From assembly GCA_015478665.1 (NCBI GenBank), contig JADMII010000002.1, positions 62,001 to 126,000 of the forward strand: a DNA stretch of 64,000 nt, written 5' to 3'. Below are positions 26,878 to 37,033 of the stretch, one piece after another. Positions within the stretch are counted from its first letter, which is position 1. Each line of letters begins with the position of its first letter. Source of the stretch: Dehalococcoidia bacterium. GTDB taxonomy: Bacteria > Chloroflexota > Dehalococcoidia > DSTF01 > JACRBR01. The position numbers were made by a program, and so were the translations under genes. Under the pieces are notes generated by a model. The model did no database searches. It was not told the DNA's origin and saw only the letters and a list, made by a program, of their open reading frames with translations.

Positions 26878-28557
26878 TCACCAGCGCGGCGTCGTGATCG
26901 CGCCGGTACTCGCGCTCGAGACGATGGCGGCGTACTTGGCCATGACGCCCGTCGTGAAGCGCGGCGCCGGCGCCCGCCAGTGGCGCAGCCGCGCCGCGAT
27001 CTCGTGTTCGCTCAACTCGAGGTCGAGCCGCCGGTTCGGGATGTCGAAGCTGATCGGGTCGCCGTCGCGCACGGCGGCGATCGGCCCGCCGACGCAGGCT
27101 TCCGGGGCGACGTGGCCCGCCATCAGCCCGCGCGTGGCGCCGCTGAAGCGGCCGTCCGTCAGCAGCGCCACCGTGTCGCCCAGCCCCTCGCCGACGAGCG
27201 CCGACGTAACGCCGAGCATTTCGCGCATGCCCGGCCCGCCCTTCGGCCCTTCATAGCGGATGACGACGACGTCGCCCGGCCGGATCGCGTGTGCGAGGAC
27301 CGCCGCCATCGCGTCCTGCTCGTGGTCGAAGACGCGCGCCGGCCCGCGATGCGTCAGGCGCTCGTGGCCGGCGACCTTGATCACGCAGCCTTCCGGCGCC
27401 AGATTGCCGTGCAGGATCACCAGCCCGCCCGTCGCCTTGAGCGGGTTGGCCAGCGGCCGCACGACGTCCTGCCCCGGCGTCTCGACGGCCGTCGCCGACG
27501 CCTCGGCGAAGGTCCCGGTCGGCGTCGCCTGCGCGCCGTCGGCGAATCCGCCGTCGACGAGCCTGCGCGCGACGAGTTGGACGCCGCCGGCGCGGTCGAG
27601 ATCCGCCGCCACGTAGCGTCCGCCGGGCTTGAGGTCGGCGAGCAGCGGCGTGCGCGCGCTGACCGCGTCGAAGTCATCGATGGTCAGCGGCACGCCGGCC
27701 TCGTGGGCGATGGCGAGCAGGTGCAGCACGGCGTTCGTCGAGCCGCCGGTCGCCGCGACGCCGGCGATCGCGTTCTCGAACGCCTGCCGCGTGAGGACCT
27801 CGCGCGGGCGCTGGTTGCGGCGCAGCACCTCCATCACCACCTCGCCGGCGCGCACGCCGACGTCGTCCTTGCGAGGGTCAACCGCGGGTACGCTCGCGCT
27901 CCCCATCGGCGAGAGGCCGAGGAACTCCATCGCCAGCGCCATCGTGTTCGCGGTGAACTGGCCGCCGCACGCGCCCGGGCCGGGGCAGGCCGCCTGCTCG
28001 AGCCGCTCGAGGTCCGCATCGGAGAGCGTGCCGGCGGCGTTTTGGCCGACGCCCTCGAAGACGTCCTGGATGTTCACGTCGCGGCCGTCGAAGCGCCCGG
28101 GCAGGATCGAGCCGCCGTACAGCACGATGCCCGGCGTATCGAGCCGCGCCAGCGCCATCGCCGCCGCCGGAATCGTCTTGTCGCAGCCGACGAGGCACAC
28201 CAGCGCGTCGAACATGTAGCCGCGCGCGCAGAGCTCGATCGAGTCGGCGATCAGGTCGCGCGAAACGAGCGACGTCTTCATGCCTTCGGTGCCCATCGTG
28301 ATGCCGTCGCTGATGGCGATCGTGTTGAACTCGAGCGGCGTCCCGCCAGCGCGCCGCACGCCGTCGGCCACCTTCTCCGCCAGCGCGCGCAGGTTGAAGT
28401 TGCACGGCATCGTCCCCACCCAGGTGTTGGCGATGCCGACGAACGGCCTGCCCATGTCCTCCTTCGTGAGACCGATGCTGTAGAGATACGAGCGTGCCGC
28501 GGCGCGGTCGCGGCCGTCCGTGATCGTGCGGGAGTTCCACTTGGCGTCGAAGCTCAT
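26878..28557 (-). CDS. ilvD: Dihydroxy-acid dehydratase
   Basis: Iron-sulfur dehydratase of valine, isoleucine and pantothenate synthesis that converts dihydroxyisovalerate to ketoisovalerate, the substrate of PanB. It is 559 aa. Cluster-ligating cysteines are in [17 protein letters not shown] and CPGPGACGG. The start at ATG 28557 has GGAGG upstream; the longer frame to 28719 is not supported. The gene heads the minus-strand run ilvD-HAD-tlyA-nadK-GNAT-Nudix-selB, although gaps of 80-200 bases make one transcript uncertain. No other ilv gene is in the window. Confidence 0.96.
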   Translation of the reverse strand: MSFDAKWNSRTITDGRDRAAARSYLYSIGLTKEDMGRPFVGIANTWVGTMPCNFNLRALAEKVADGVRRAGGTPLEFNTIAISDGITMGTEGMKTSLVSRDLIADSIELCARGYMFDALVCLVGCDKTIPAAAMALARLDTPGIVLYGGSILPGRFDGRDVNIQDVFEGVGQNAAGTLSDADLERLEQAACPGPGACGGQFTANTMALAMEFLGLSPMGSASVPAVDPRKDDVGVRAGEVVMEVLRRNQRPREVLTRQAFENAIAGVAATGGSTNAVLHLLAIAHEAGVPLTIDDFDAVSARTPLLADLKPGGRYVAADLDRAGGVQLVARRLVDGGFADGAQATPTGTFAEASATAVETPGQDVVRPLANPLKATGGLVILHGNLAPEGCVIKVAGHERLTHRGPARVFDHEQDAMAAVLAHAIRPGDVVVIRYEGPKGGPGMREMLGVTSALVGEGLGDTVALLTDGRFSGATRGLMAGHVAPEACVGGPIAAVRDGDPISFDIPNRRLDLELSEHEIAARLRHWRAPAPRFTTGVMAKYAAIVSSASTGAITTPRW

Positions 28558-28785
28558 GCCCTGCCTCCACGGACATCGTATCGGGCACAGTGGCCTGGAA
28601 CGAGCAGCAGCGCTGCCGATCCTCTCGTTCCGCTGCCTCGGCCCATCCGACGCCGGAGGTGCGCAATCACGGCCGCGGCGTCGACCTCGGCCGAGCGCGC
28701 TGCCTCGGTTGACAGCCATCCCGCCGTGCGCGATGCTCCCCGCTGAACGGCATTCATCGCGCGGGCGACACGCCGCGGAGGTCCG

Positions 28786-29532
28786 ATGCGACGATTCCTG
28801 TGGGTGCTCCCGGTCGTACTCGTCGCGTTCGTCGTCGCCTGCGCCGGCGGTGCGAACGGTGCGGCGACGCGGACGCGTGGACCGGCGGCGACCAGCACCC
28901 CGGTGCCCGAAGGCACCCCGTTCACGGCCGAGGCGGCGCCAGCGCTCCTCGACGCAGTAGTGCTGAAGCCCGCGGACCTGCCGCGGCCGGCGCTCGGCTG
29001 GAAGCTGGCGGCCGACGCGTCGCAGGACAACGCCGCCGCCAACACCGAGCCCACCGTCGCCGCCTCGAACACGCGGTGTGGCCGGCTGCTCGCCCGCACC
29101 ACCACGGCCCAGCCGGCCGATGTCACCGGCAGGTACGTCGCCGGCGAGACCGTCTCGTTCTTCTCAGCCGTGACGGTGTACGCGACGTCGCGCGGCGCCG
29201 CTGACTGTGCGGCCCAGGCGGCTGCGGCGTACCAGCGCGACCCATCGACGCTCATCAAGGCGTTCGGGAGCCTGTTCATGGACCCGGCAGCGGTGAAGGT
29301 GACGCCGGTGAACTTCCCGACGATCGGCGATGGCTCTGCAGCGTTCAACCTCGCGGGCAAGGTGCAGACCGGCGGCTTCACGGTCGACATCACGCTGCTC
29401 GTCGTGGCGTTCCGCCTGGGCGCCGTGAGCGCCGTCGTCGGCTCGGCGGCGAGTGTCGCGCCTTCGACGGATGAGCTCGTGCCGCTCGTCGGCCTCGTCC
29501 TGCGACGCATCGCCGTCGCCGAAGGCCGCTAG
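28786..29532 (+). CDS. Predicted lipoprotein of unknown function
   Basis: A 248-aa exported protein. The signal peptide [19 protein letters not shown] ends in a lipobox-like AFVVAC with the lipidated Cys at 19, followed by a Thr/Pro-rich linker ([11 protein letters not shown]) and a globular domain with two more Cys that may pair ([15 protein letters not shown]). No domain is recognised; the [16 protein letters not shown] region resembles generic sensor-type lipoproteins. GGAGG precedes the ATG. It is divergent from ilvD. Confidence 0.8.
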   Translation: MRRFLWVLPVVLVAFVVACAGGANGAATRTRGPAATSTPVPEGTPFTAEAAPALLDAVVLKPADLPRPALGWKLAADASQDNAAANTEPTVAASNTRCGRLLARTTTAQPADVTGRYVAGETVSFFSAVTVYATSRGAADCAAQAAAAYQRDPSTLIKAFGSLFMDPAAVKVTPVNFPTIGDGSAAFNLAGKVQTGGFTVDITLLVVAFRLGAVSAVVGSAASVAPSTDELVPLVGLVLRRIAVAEGR

Positions 29533-29539
29533 GCCGGGC

Positions 29540-30190
29540 GTGGACGGACGGCGCCTGCGCATCGATGTCCCCGCTGTGGGCGCGGTGACCGCCGTGCGGA
29601 CGCGGGCCGCGCGGCCACGCTGGCTATTCATCTACGCGCCGGGCGCCGGAGCGGGCATCGACGATGGCTTCGGCGCCTTCCTCGCCGCGCGCCTGCCGGA
29701 AGCCGGCGTCACGCTCGTGCGCTTCCAGTTCCCGTACAGGGAGGCCGGCCGCCGCGCACCCGACCGGCCGCCGCTGCTCGAAGCGACGTGGCGCGCGGTC
29801 ATCGCCGCGGCGTCCGAGCCCGGCATGAAGCTCTGCATCGGCGGCCGGTCGATGGGCGGCCGCATCGCCTCGCAGGTCGTCGGTCAGGGCGAGCGCGTCG
29901 ATGCGCTGGCGCTTTTCGCCTACCCGCTGCATCCGCCCGGGCGGCCGGCGCAGCGGCGCGACGCACACCTGCCTTCGGTGCGGGCGCGCACGCTGTTGTG
30001 CAGCGGCACGCGCGACGCTTTCGCCTCGCCGGAGGAGCTGACCGCTGTCGCCGGCACGATGCCGCGTGCGCGCGTCCACCTGCTCGAAGACGTCGACCAC
30101 GGCTTCGCGGTCGCGCGATCCAGCGGCCGTACCCGGGACGACGTCTGGCGGGAGGCGTCCGACGCCTTCCTCCGTTGGCTGCGCCCGTAA
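29540..30190 (+). CDS. Alpha/beta hydrolase (KANL3/Tex30-like)
   Basis: A 216-aa alpha/beta-hydrolase of the dienelactone-hydrolase-like KANL3/Tex30 group. The nucleophile elbow is GGRSMGG, the acid is probably Asp in CSGTRDAF and the base His in DVDHGF. An early YAPGAGAGIDDGF would form the oxyanion region. The start is probably GTG 29540, just after the lipoprotein stop; the longer track start at 29453 lies inside that gene. The substrate is unknown. Confidence 0.85.
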   Translation: MDGRRLRIDVPAVGAVTAVRTRAARPRWLFIYAPGAGAGIDDGFGAFLAARLPEAGVTLVRFQFPYREAGRRAPDRPPLLEATWRAVIAAASEPGMKLCIGGRSMGGRIASQVVGQGERVDALALFAYPLHPPGRPAQRRDAHLPSVRARTLLCSGTRDAFASPEELTAVAGTMPRARVHLLEDVDHGFAVARSSGRTRDDVWREASDAFLRWLRP

Positions 30191-30329
30191 CATCGCGCCG
30201 CACGTCGGCGCCGAGCGCCGCTCGATCACCGCCGCTGCTGGTCAGAGGGATCGTCGTCCTGCGATGCTCGAACGCCGGTCGCGCGATATCATCGATGGGG
30301 CGAGTCGCCGAAGCGGTCGAGGAGGCAGC

Positions 30330-31100
30330 GTGGTCAGTGGCGTGTTGCTCGTCGGGTCGTCGTTCCTCGCCTCCTGCGTCGAGATGGTCGAGGCGCTGAC
30401 GATCGTCCTGGCTGTCGGCCTCACGCAGAACTGGCGGACGGCGCTCCTCGGCGTGGTCGCCGCGCTCGTCGCGCTGGCCGTCGTCGTTGGGCTGCTCGGC
30501 CCCTCGCTGGTGCACTACGTCCCGCTCGATGCGCTGCGCGTGTTCGTGGGCGCCCTCCTCCTGGTCTTCGGGCTGCAATGGCTGCGCAAGGCGATCCAGC
30601 GTGCTTCGGGGCTGAAGGCGCTGCACGACGAAGAGAAGATCTTCGAGCGTGAAGTCGCCGGCTTGCGTGCCGCCACGCCGATCGCCCCTCACGAGCTCGA
30701 CTGGAGCGGCTTCGTCGTCTCGTTCAAGGGCGTCTTCCTCGAAGGCCTCGAGGTCGCATTCATCGTCCTCACGTTCGGCGCCAACAGCGGCGGCCGCTTC
30801 GACCTGGCGATCAGCGGCGCGCTGCTCGCCGCCCTGCTCGTCGGCGCCATCGGCGTCGCCGTGCACCGGCCGCTGACTGCCGTACCGGAGAACGGGATCA
30901 AGTTCGTCGTCGGCACCGCCCTCGTGTCGTTCGGCACCTTCTGGGGCGGCGAAGGTATCGGCGTCGACTGGATGCTCGGCGACGTGACGCTGCTCGTGCT
31001 GGCGGCCGTCTACGGCGGCACGGCGTGGCTGCTGACGACGCTGCTCCAGCGCCGCGCGGCGGCGTCACCGCTGTCGGCGCTGGGTGGGGGCAGCCGCTGA
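30330..31100 (+). CDS. COG4280-like membrane protein with paired ExxE motifs
   Basis: A polytopic membrane protein of 256 aa, about seven hydrophobic segments, likely COG4280. Two helices have matching motifs: EMVEALTIVLAVG near the N-terminus and EGLEVAFIVLTFG around residue 140. They resemble each other and the REGLE motif of FTR1-type iron permeases, so a metal-transport role through an inverted repeat is plausible, though inferred only. GTG 30330 has GAGGAGG upstream; the track frame from 30066 overlaps the hydrolase gene and is not real. Its stop overlaps the next start (TGATG), so the two are coupled. Confidence 0.8.
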   Translation: MVSGVLLVGSSFLASCVEMVEALTIVLAVGLTQNWRTALLGVVAALVALAVVVGLLGPSLVHYVPLDALRVFVGALLLVFGLQWLRKAIQRASGLKALHDEEKIFEREVAGLRAATPIAPHELDWSGFVVSFKGVFLEGLEVAFIVLTFGANSGGRFDLAISGALLAALLVGAIGVAVHRPLTAVPENGIKFVVGTALVSFGTFWGGEGIGVDWMLGDVTLLVLAAVYGGTAWLLTTLLQRRAAASPLSALGGGSR

Positions 31101-31294
31101 TGCGCTGGATCGCCGGCTTCGGTCAGTTCTGGTACGACTTCATCGTCGGCGACTCGATCGTCCTGGCGATCGGCGGCGTCGCCGTCCTCGTCGTCGGCTA
31201 TGCGCTGGCCCGCGCCGACTACGCACGGCTCGCCGAAGTTGTTCTGCCCGCGCTCGTCATCGCCACGCTCGCCTTCAGCCTCCGCCGGAAGTAG
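31100..31294 (+). CDS. Small two-helix membrane protein
   Basis: A 64-aa protein starting at ATG 31100, which overlaps the stop of the COG4280-like gene. Two predicted transmembrane helices (SIVLAIGGVAVLVVGYAL and VVLPALVIATLAFSL) are separated by a short basic loop. It is probably a partner of the larger membrane protein. The track lists an 89-aa version in the same frame; the extra N-terminus lies inside the upstream gene and is not needed. Confidence 0.7.
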   Translation: MRWIAGFGQFWYDFIVGDSIVLAIGGVAVLVVGYALARADYARLAEVVLPALVIATLAFSLRRK

Positions 31295-31316
31295 ATCCTG
31301 GCCCTTCGGGTGACAC

Positions 31317-32717
31317 TCACAGCAGCAGGCGGAGCGGCTGCTCCAGCAGCGCCTTGATCTCGGCGAGGAACTGCGCTCCCTGCGCACCGTCCGTCACGCG
31401 ATGATCCGCCGAGAGCGCCACCTTCATCAGCTGCTTCACACCGACGACGCCCTCGCGTACCGCCGGCTGGTCGAGCACGCTGCCGACGCCGAGGATCGCC
31501 GTCTGCGGCGGCTGGATGATGCCGATCAGCGTTTCGATGCCGTAGGCGCCGAGGTTCGTGACGGTGAACGTGCCCTCGCTCAGCTCCTCCGCCCGCAGCG
31601 CCCCGCCCTTCGCGCGGAGCACCAGGTCCTTGGTGTCCCGCGCGACCTCCGTGAGCGTCTTGCGGCCGGCATCGATGACCGCCGGCGCGATCAGCCCGTC
31701 GTCGAGCGCGATCGCCATGCAGACGTGCTGATCCGCATGCTGCCGCACCTCGTCGCCGCTGATCGTCGTGTTGAAGCGCGGGTGCCGCTGCAGCGCGATC
31801 GCGCAGGACTTCACGATCAGGTCGTTGATGCTGATCCGGAGCTCATCGGTGTTCTGCGCGTCGTTGAGCTGGCGGCGCAGCGCCAGCGCCCCGGTCATAT
31901 CGACGTCGACGAGCAGGTAGTAGTGCGGCGCCTCGCGCTTGCTCTGCGCCATCCGCCGGGCGATCGCCTGGCGCATGCGGCTCATCGGCACGACGTCGCC
32001 TGCCGCCCCGCCCTGCCGGTGCGCGCGCACGGTCTCTGTCGCCGGCTGCTCACGCTGCCCCGCGCCCGCCGGCTCCGTCCGCATCGGCGGCGACGGCGGG
32101 CCACCCCCCTGCGCGTACTCCTCGACGTCGTGCCGGAGGATGCGACCGCCGGGGCCGCTTCCACGCACCTGTCCCAAGTCGATCCCGCGGTCGCCGGCGA
32201 TGCGCCGCGCCAGCGGCGACGCGTGCACGCGTCCGTTCGTCCGCTGTCCGTCGCCATCGTCGGTTCGGCGCAGGTGCTCCGGCTGCGATTGCTGCGTCGT
32301 CGGCTGCGGATGATGCACGCCGGCCGGTGGCGGCGGCGTCGGCGGCTGTTCGGCCGTCGGCTGGGCGTGCACCGTGGGCGATGCCTCCGTCGGCGCGCTG
32401 GTGATCGCCGCCGGCTCCGCCACCGCCGCCGCGGCCGCGGCGTCTGCCGGCGTGCCGTCGTATTTCGCGATGTCGTCGGCCGGCGCGGCGATCACGGCGA
32501 TCACTTCGCCGACCTTCACGACGTCGCCTTCACCGGCGAGCGTCTTGCGGAACGTACCGCCCTCGAACGCCTCGATCTCGACGTTGGCCTTGTCGGTCTC
32601 GATCTCGGCGATGATCTCGCCGCGCTCCACCTCGTCGCCCTCGTGCTTGAGCCAGCGCAGCACGGTGCCTTCGGTCATATCGGCGCCCATCTGCGGCATC
32701 ACGACTTCCGAGATCAC
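31317..32717 (-). CDS. pdhC: Pyruvate dehydrogenase E2 (dihydrolipoamide acetyltransferase)
   Basis: Core of the pyruvate dehydrogenase complex, which transfers acetyl groups to CoA. It is 466 aa: one lipoyl domain with the modified Lys43 in ETDKANVE, an Ala/Pro/Thr/Gln linker, a peripheral-subunit-binding domain (VHASPLARRIAGDRGIDLGQV), and the catalytic domain ending with the HxxxD signature SADHRVTDG. It is the last gene of lipB-lipA-lpdA-pdhA-pdhB-pdhC; its start overlaps the pdhB stop. The lipoate on Lys43 would be supplied by LipA/LipB in the same operon. Confidence 0.94.
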   Translation of the reverse strand: MISEVVMPQMGADMTEGTVLRWLKHEGDEVERGEIIAEIETDKANVEIEAFEGGTFRKTLAGEGDVVKVGEVIAVIAAPADDIAKYDGTPADAAAAAAVAEPAAITSAPTEASPTVHAQPTAEQPPTPPPPAGVHHPQPTTQQSQPEHLRRTDDGDGQRTNGRVHASPLARRIAGDRGIDLGQVRGSGPGGRILRHDVEEYAQGGGPPSPPMRTEPAGAGQREQPATETVRAHRQGGAAGDVVPMSRMRQAIARRMAQSKREAPHYYLLVDVDMTGALALRRQLNDAQNTDELRISINDLIVKSCAIALQRHPRFNTTISGDEVRQHADQHVCMAIALDDGLIAPAVIDAGRKTLTEVARDTKDLVLRAKGGALRAEELSEGTFTVTNLGAYGIETLIGIIQPPQTAILGVGSVLDQPAVREGVVGVKQLMKVALSADHRVTDGAQGAQFLAEIKALLEQPLRLLL

Positions 32718-33700
32718 GGGGTCACCCCCTCACACAGGTTGAGCGCGAGCTCGACGATGCCCGCCTCCTGCGGCAGCGCCGCCTGCTCGAGCGCCATCGA
32801 ATACGGCATCGGCACGTCGGAGCCGGAGCAGCGCAGCACGGGCGCGTCGAGGTAGTCGAAGGCGTGCTCCTGGATCAGGGCGACGATCTCGCCGCCGAAA
32901 CCACCGAACTTCCAGTCGTCCTCGATGACGATCGCGCGGCTCGTCTTCCGCACGGACGCGACGATCCCCTCGACGTCGAGCGGCCGGAGCGTGCGCAGGT
33001 TGAGCACCTCGGCGTCGATGCCCTCCTCCTCGAGCTGCTGCGCGGCGCGGAACGCCTGGTGCACGCTGCCGGAATAGCCGATGAGCGTCACGTCCGTGCC
33101 GGCGCGGAACACCTCGGCGGCGCCGAAGGGCAGCCGGTAGACGTCCTCCGGCACCTCGCCCTTCGAGGCGTACAGCGCCGTGTGCTCGATGAAGACGACG
33201 GGGTTCTCCTCCTCGAACGCCGTCATCAGCAGACCTTTGGCGTCGTACGGCGTCGCCGGCACGACGACCTTCAGGCCCGGCACGTGCGCGTACCAGCTTT
33301 CGAGGCTGTGCGAGTGCTGCGCTCCCAGCTGGCTGCCGGCGCCGCCCGCCATCCGCATCACCAGCGGCACGCGGATCTGCCCGTTCGACATGTAGTGCAG
33401 CTTCGAGGCGTTGTTCACAATTTGGTCGATCGCCAGCAAGCTGAAGTTGATCGTCATCAGCTCGACCATCGGCTTCAGCCCGGCCATCGCCGCGCCGATG
33501 CCGGCGCCGACGACCACCGACTCCGAGATGGGCGTGTCCTTCACACGGCGCTCGCCGAACTCCTCGAGGAAGCCCTTCGTCACGGCGTACGAGCCGCCGT
33601 AGGCGCCGATGTCCTCCCCCATCAGGAAGACGCGCTCGTCGTGTTCGAGCTGGTAGCGCAGCGCCTGCCGCAGCGCCTCGCGATAGGTGATGTCAGGCAT
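32714..33700 (-). CDS. pdhB: Pyruvate dehydrogenase E1 beta subunit
   Basis: The 328-aa beta half of the thiamine-diphosphate decarboxylase E1. It begins MPDITYREALRQALRYQLEHDERVFLMGEDIGAYGG, with the conserved SESVVVGAGIGAAMAGL, GAQHSHSLESW and the C-terminal ALEQAALP. The GAQHSHSLE region contains the substrate-channel His typical of PDH-type E1beta. The start overlaps the pdhA stop by 8 bases, which points to coupled translation. Confidence 0.94.
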   Translation of the reverse strand: MPDITYREALRQALRYQLEHDERVFLMGEDIGAYGGSYAVTKGFLEEFGERRVKDTPISESVVVGAGIGAAMAGLKPMVELMTINFSLLAIDQIVNNASKLHYMSNGQIRVPLVMRMAGGAGSQLGAQHSHSLESWYAHVPGLKVVVPATPYDAKGLLMTAFEEENPVVFIEHTALYASKGEVPEDVYRLPFGAAEVFRAGTDVTLIGYSGSVHQAFRAAQQLEEEGIDAEVLNLRTLRPLDVEGIVASVRKTSRAIVIEDDWKFGGFGGEIVALIQEHAFDYLDAPVLRCSGSDVPMPYSMALEQAALPQEAGIVELALNLCEGVTP

Positions 33701-34733
33701 GCGGCGCCTCCTCCCCGCGCGCGCCGTCGGCGTAGACGTCGCGCATCAGGCTCTCTCGTGATGGGAAGGCGCTCTGTTCGGCGAACTCCGCCGCCTCCGT
33801 CGCCGTCCGGTCGACCTCCGCCTGCATGCGCGCGACATCGTCGCCGGAGATCAGGCCGTCGGCGAGCAGACGGCGCTTCATCTGCTCGATCGGGTCGAGC
33901 GCGCGCCAGCGTTCGATCTCTTCCTTCTTCCGGTAGAACTCGGGGTCGGCCATCGAGTGGCCGCGGAAGCGGTAGCAGATCGCCTCGAGGAACGCCGGCC
34001 CGTCGCCGGAGCGCACGCGCTGGGCGAGCCGCGCGACGGCCTCGTGCGTGGCCAGCACGTCCATGCCGTCGACCTGCTCGGAGTGGATGCCGTACGCAGC
34101 CGCGCGCTTGTACACCTCGACCGTCGCCGAGACGCGCTGGACGGCCGTGCCCATGCCGTAGAAGTTGTTCTCGACGACGAACAGCACCGGCAGCTTCCAG
34201 ACCGAGGCGAGGTTCAGCGCCTCGTGGAACTCGCCCTCGTTCACCGCGCCGTCGCCCAGGAAGTTGGCCGCGATGCGCTCCGTGCCCTTGTACTGCTCGG
34301 CGAGCGCAAGGCCGCAGGCGAGCGGCATGTGGCCGGCGACGATCGCATAACCTCCCATGAACGACTTGCTGACGTCGAACAGGTGCATCGAGCCGCCGCG
34401 GCCGCCGGTGACGCCCGTCTCCTTGCCGAACAGCTCCGCCATGATGCGCTTCGGGTCAAGGCCGCGGGCGAGCGCGTGGCCGTGCTCGCGGTAGTGGCTG
34501 ACGATATAGTCGTCGGGACGGAGCGCCGAGATCGCGCCCGTCGCGACGCCTTCCTGGCCGATGTAGAGGTGCAGGAAACCGTGAATCTTCCCGCGCGCGT
34601 ACATCTCGGCCGCCTTCTCCTCGAAGCGCCGAATCTCCATCATCTTGTGGAGCAGGCCGATGACCTGCTCGTCGCTCAGCCCGGTGCCGTCGTGGCGTTG
34701 TGTCAGTGTGCCGCTCTTGCCCTGTCTCATCAT
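33693..34733 (-). CDS. pdhA: Pyruvate dehydrogenase E1 alpha subunit
   Basis: The 346-aa alpha half of E1, which binds thiamine diphosphate with the GDGAVNEGEFHEALNLA motif and the downstream ENNFYGMGT. GGRGGSMHLFD and GHSMADPEFYRKKEE are typical of PDH rather than branched-chain E1alpha, the basis for calling this operon pyruvate dehydrogenase. The start (ATG ATG) lies one base after the lpdA stop. Confidence 0.94.
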   Translation of the reverse strand: MMRQGKSGTLTQRHDGTGLSDEQVIGLLHKMMEIRRFEEKAAEMYARGKIHGFLHLYIGQEGVATGAISALRPDDYIVSHYREHGHALARGLDPKRIMAELFGKETGVTGGRGGSMHLFDVSKSFMGGYAIVAGHMPLACGLALAEQYKGTERIAANFLGDGAVNEGEFHEALNLASVWKLPVLFVVENNFYGMGTAVQRVSATVEVYKRAAAYGIHSEQVDGMDVLATHEAVARLAQRVRSGDGPAFLEAICYRFRGHSMADPEFYRKKEEIERWRALDPIEQMKRRLLADGLISGDDVARMQAEVDRTATEAAEFAEQSAFPSRESLMRDVYADGARGEEAPHA

Positions 34734-34734
34734 C

Positions 34735-36126
34735 TCATTCCGTCCAGAAGTGGATCGCTTCGCCCGCGACAGCCAGCGCTGCTTCCTTCACCGTCTCGCC
34801 CAGCGTCGGGTGCGCCGCGACGGTCCAGCCGAGCTCGCGCGGCGTCGCCTCGAGCGTCATCGCCAGCGACGCCTCCGTCAGCAGCTCCGTCACCATCGGC
34901 CCCACCATATGGATGCCGAGCGTCTCGCCCGTCGCCGCATCCGAGACGATCTTGATCAGACCGTCGTTCTGGTTGATCGCCTTCGCCCGGCCGTTCGCCC
35001 GCACCGGGAACTTGCCCACCTTGACCTCGTAGCCCGCCTCGCGCGCCTGCCTCTCCGTCAGACCGGCGCTGCCGACCTCCGGCTGGCTGTACGTCGCGCG
35101 CGGCATGTGCTGGTACTGCAGCGCCGGCGGCGTCTGCCCCGCCAGCCGCTCGACGACGCTCACCCCCTGCGCCGACGCGACGTGCGCCAGGTTCAGCAGG
35201 CCCGTCACGTCGCCAATCGCGTACACGCCGGGCGCCGTCGTCTGCAGCTCCGGGCCCGTCTTCACGTACCCGCGCTCGACCTGCACGCCGATGCGGTCGA
35301 GCGCCAGCGCCTCGACGTTCGCCTCGAAGCCGATGCCGATGAGCACGCGGTCTGCGTCGAGCTCCTGTTCGGCGCCCTTCGCTGTGAAGCGGACGGTGGC
35401 GCGGCCGTTGCGCGCCTCCGCGCCCGCCACCTGGGCGCCGGTGACGAACTTGATCCCTTGCTTCCTGTACGCCCGCTCCAGCTGCAGGCTCACCTCTTCG
35501 TCTTCGAGCGGCAGCAGATGGTCGAGCAGCTCGAGGATCGTCACATCGACGCCGTACGCCCGCCAGAACTGTGCGAACTCGACGCCGATCGGGCCGCCGC
35601 CGATGATCACGACCTTCTCCGGCCGCTCGCGCAGCGACAACGCCTCGCGGCTGCCGAAGATCACCTCGCCGTCCGGCGCCAGCCCCGGCAGCTGTCGCGG
35701 CCGCGCGCCGGTCGCGATGATCACCGCCTTCGCGTCGATCGGCTCGTCGAGCCCGCGCACCCGCAGCTGTCGCGGCGACGCGAACGCCGCTTCACCCTGC
35801 ACCGTCCGCACGCCGTTCTTCGCCAGCAGGAACTCGACGCCCTTCACCATTTGGTCGACGACGCCGCGGCTGCGGTCGATCGCCGCGCCCATATCGAGCC
35901 GGAGGTTGTCGAAGGAGATGCCATACGTCGCGGCGTCCCGCACGAGATTCACGACCTCGGCGTTCCACAGCAGGCTCTTGCTCGGGATGCAGCCCCAGTT
36001 CAGGCACAGCCCGCCGACGCGCTCCTTCTCGACGAGCACGGCCGTCATGCCGAGCTGCGCGGCGCGGATCGCCGCCACGTAGCCGCCCGGGCCGCCGCCG
36101 ACGATCGCGACGTCGTACTCAGGCAT
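34735..36126 (-). CDS. lpdA: Dihydrolipoamide dehydrogenase (E3)
   Basis: Flavoenzyme that reoxidises lipoamide with NAD+. It is 463 aa, with an FAD motif [17 protein letters not shown], the redox disulfide [12 protein letters not shown], an NAD motif [12 protein letters not shown], and the C-terminal catalytic AAHPTLGE. It is the only E3 in the window, so it presumably serves both the PDH complex and the second 2-oxoacid dehydrogenase at 51.9-55.3 kb. It overlaps lipA by 8 bases. Confidence 0.96.
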   Translation of the reverse strand: MPEYDVAIVGGGPGGYVAAIRAAQLGMTAVLVEKERVGGLCLNWGCIPSKSLLWNAEVVNLVRDAATYGISFDNLRLDMGAAIDRSRGVVDQMVKGVEFLLAKNGVRTVQGEAAFASPRQLRVRGLDEPIDAKAVIIATGARPRQLPGLAPDGEVIFGSREALSLRERPEKVVIIGGGPIGVEFAQFWRAYGVDVTILELLDHLLPLEDEEVSLQLERAYRKQGIKFVTGAQVAGAEARNGRATVRFTAKGAEQELDADRVLIGIGFEANVEALALDRIGVQVERGYVKTGPELQTTAPGVYAIGDVTGLLNLAHVASAQGVSVVERLAGQTPPALQYQHMPRATYSQPEVGSAGLTERQAREAGYEVKVGKFPVRANGRAKAINQNDGLIKIVSDAATGETLGIHMVGPMVTELLTEASLAMTLEATPRELGWTVAAHPTLGETVKEAALAVAGEAIHFWTE

Positions 36127-37033
36127 CTCGCGCCTCCAGCGGGATGATTTCGGTGCCGCGCGGACGGCCGCCGCCCGTCTGCCGTTCGGCGTGGTACGAC
36201 GAGCGCACGAGCGGCCCCGCCTCGATGTGGGTGAAGCCGAGCGCGGCGCCGTAGTCGCGGAACGCCTGGTACTCCGACGGGTCGTAGTAGCGCTCCACCG
36301 GCAGGTGCCGCAGCGTCGGGCGCAGGTACTGGCCGATGGTGACGATGTCGCAGGCGTGGGCGCGCAGGTCGCGCATGACGGCGAACAGTTCGTCGCGCGT
36401 CTCGCCGAGCCCTACCATGAAGCCGGACTTCGTCAGCATCTCCGGCGCCATCGCCTTCGCGCGCCGCAGCAGCTCGAGCGACTGCTCGTAGCGCGCCTGC
36501 GGGCGCACGCGCCGGTAGAGCCGCGGCGCCGTCTCGATGTTGTGGTTCAGTACAAACGGCCGCGCGTCGACGACCTGCGCCAGAGCCTCGCGGTTGCCCT
36601 TGAAGTCCGGGATCAGCACCTCGACGCGCACGCCGGGGTCGTCGTGCCGGATCGCGCGGATGCAGGCGGCGAAGATCTCGGCGCCGCCGCTCGCCACATC
36701 GTCGCGGTTCACCGACGTGATCACGACGTAGTCGAGACCGAGCGCGCGCACGGCACGCGCGACGCGCAGCGGCTCGACGGCGTCCACCACGCCCGGCCGG
36801 CCGGTGGTCACGGCACAGAATCCGCAGGACCGCGTGCAGACGTCGCCGAGGATCATGAAGGTCGCCGTGCCGGCGTTCCAGCACTCGCCGACGTTCGGGC
36901 AATGGGCCTCTTCGCAGACGGTGTGCAGGTCCTGCTCACGCATCAGCGACTTGAGCTGCTGGTAGCGCTCGCCGCCGGGGAAGCGCACCTTGAGCCATTC
37001 CGGCTTGCGTTCGCGGCGTGCCTCAGCGACCAA
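36119..37033 (-). CDS. lipA: Lipoyl synthase
   Basis: Radical-SAM enzyme inserting two sulfurs into octanoyl groups. It is 304 aa. The auxiliary cluster cysteines are in [12 protein letters not shown] and the radical-SAM triad in CTRSCGFC. Its octanoyl substrate is made by lipB, the gene just upstream, with which it overlaps by 11 bases. Clustering with PDH subunits ensures cofactor supply for E2. Confidence 0.97.
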   Translation of the reverse strand: MVAEARRERKPEWLKVRFPGGERYQQLKSLMREQDLHTVCEEAHCPNVGECWNAGTATFMILGDVCTRSCGFCAVTTGRPGVVDAVEPLRVARAVRALGLDYVVITSVNRDDVASGGAEIFAACIRAIRHDDPGVRVEVLIPDFKGNREALAQVVDARPFVLNHNIETAPRLYRRVRPQARYEQSLELLRRAKAMAPEMLTKSGFMVGLGETRDELFAVMRDLRAHACDIVTIGQYLRPTLRHLPVERYYDPSEYQAFRDYGAALGFTHIEAGPLVRSSYHAERQTGGGRPRGTEIIPLEARDA

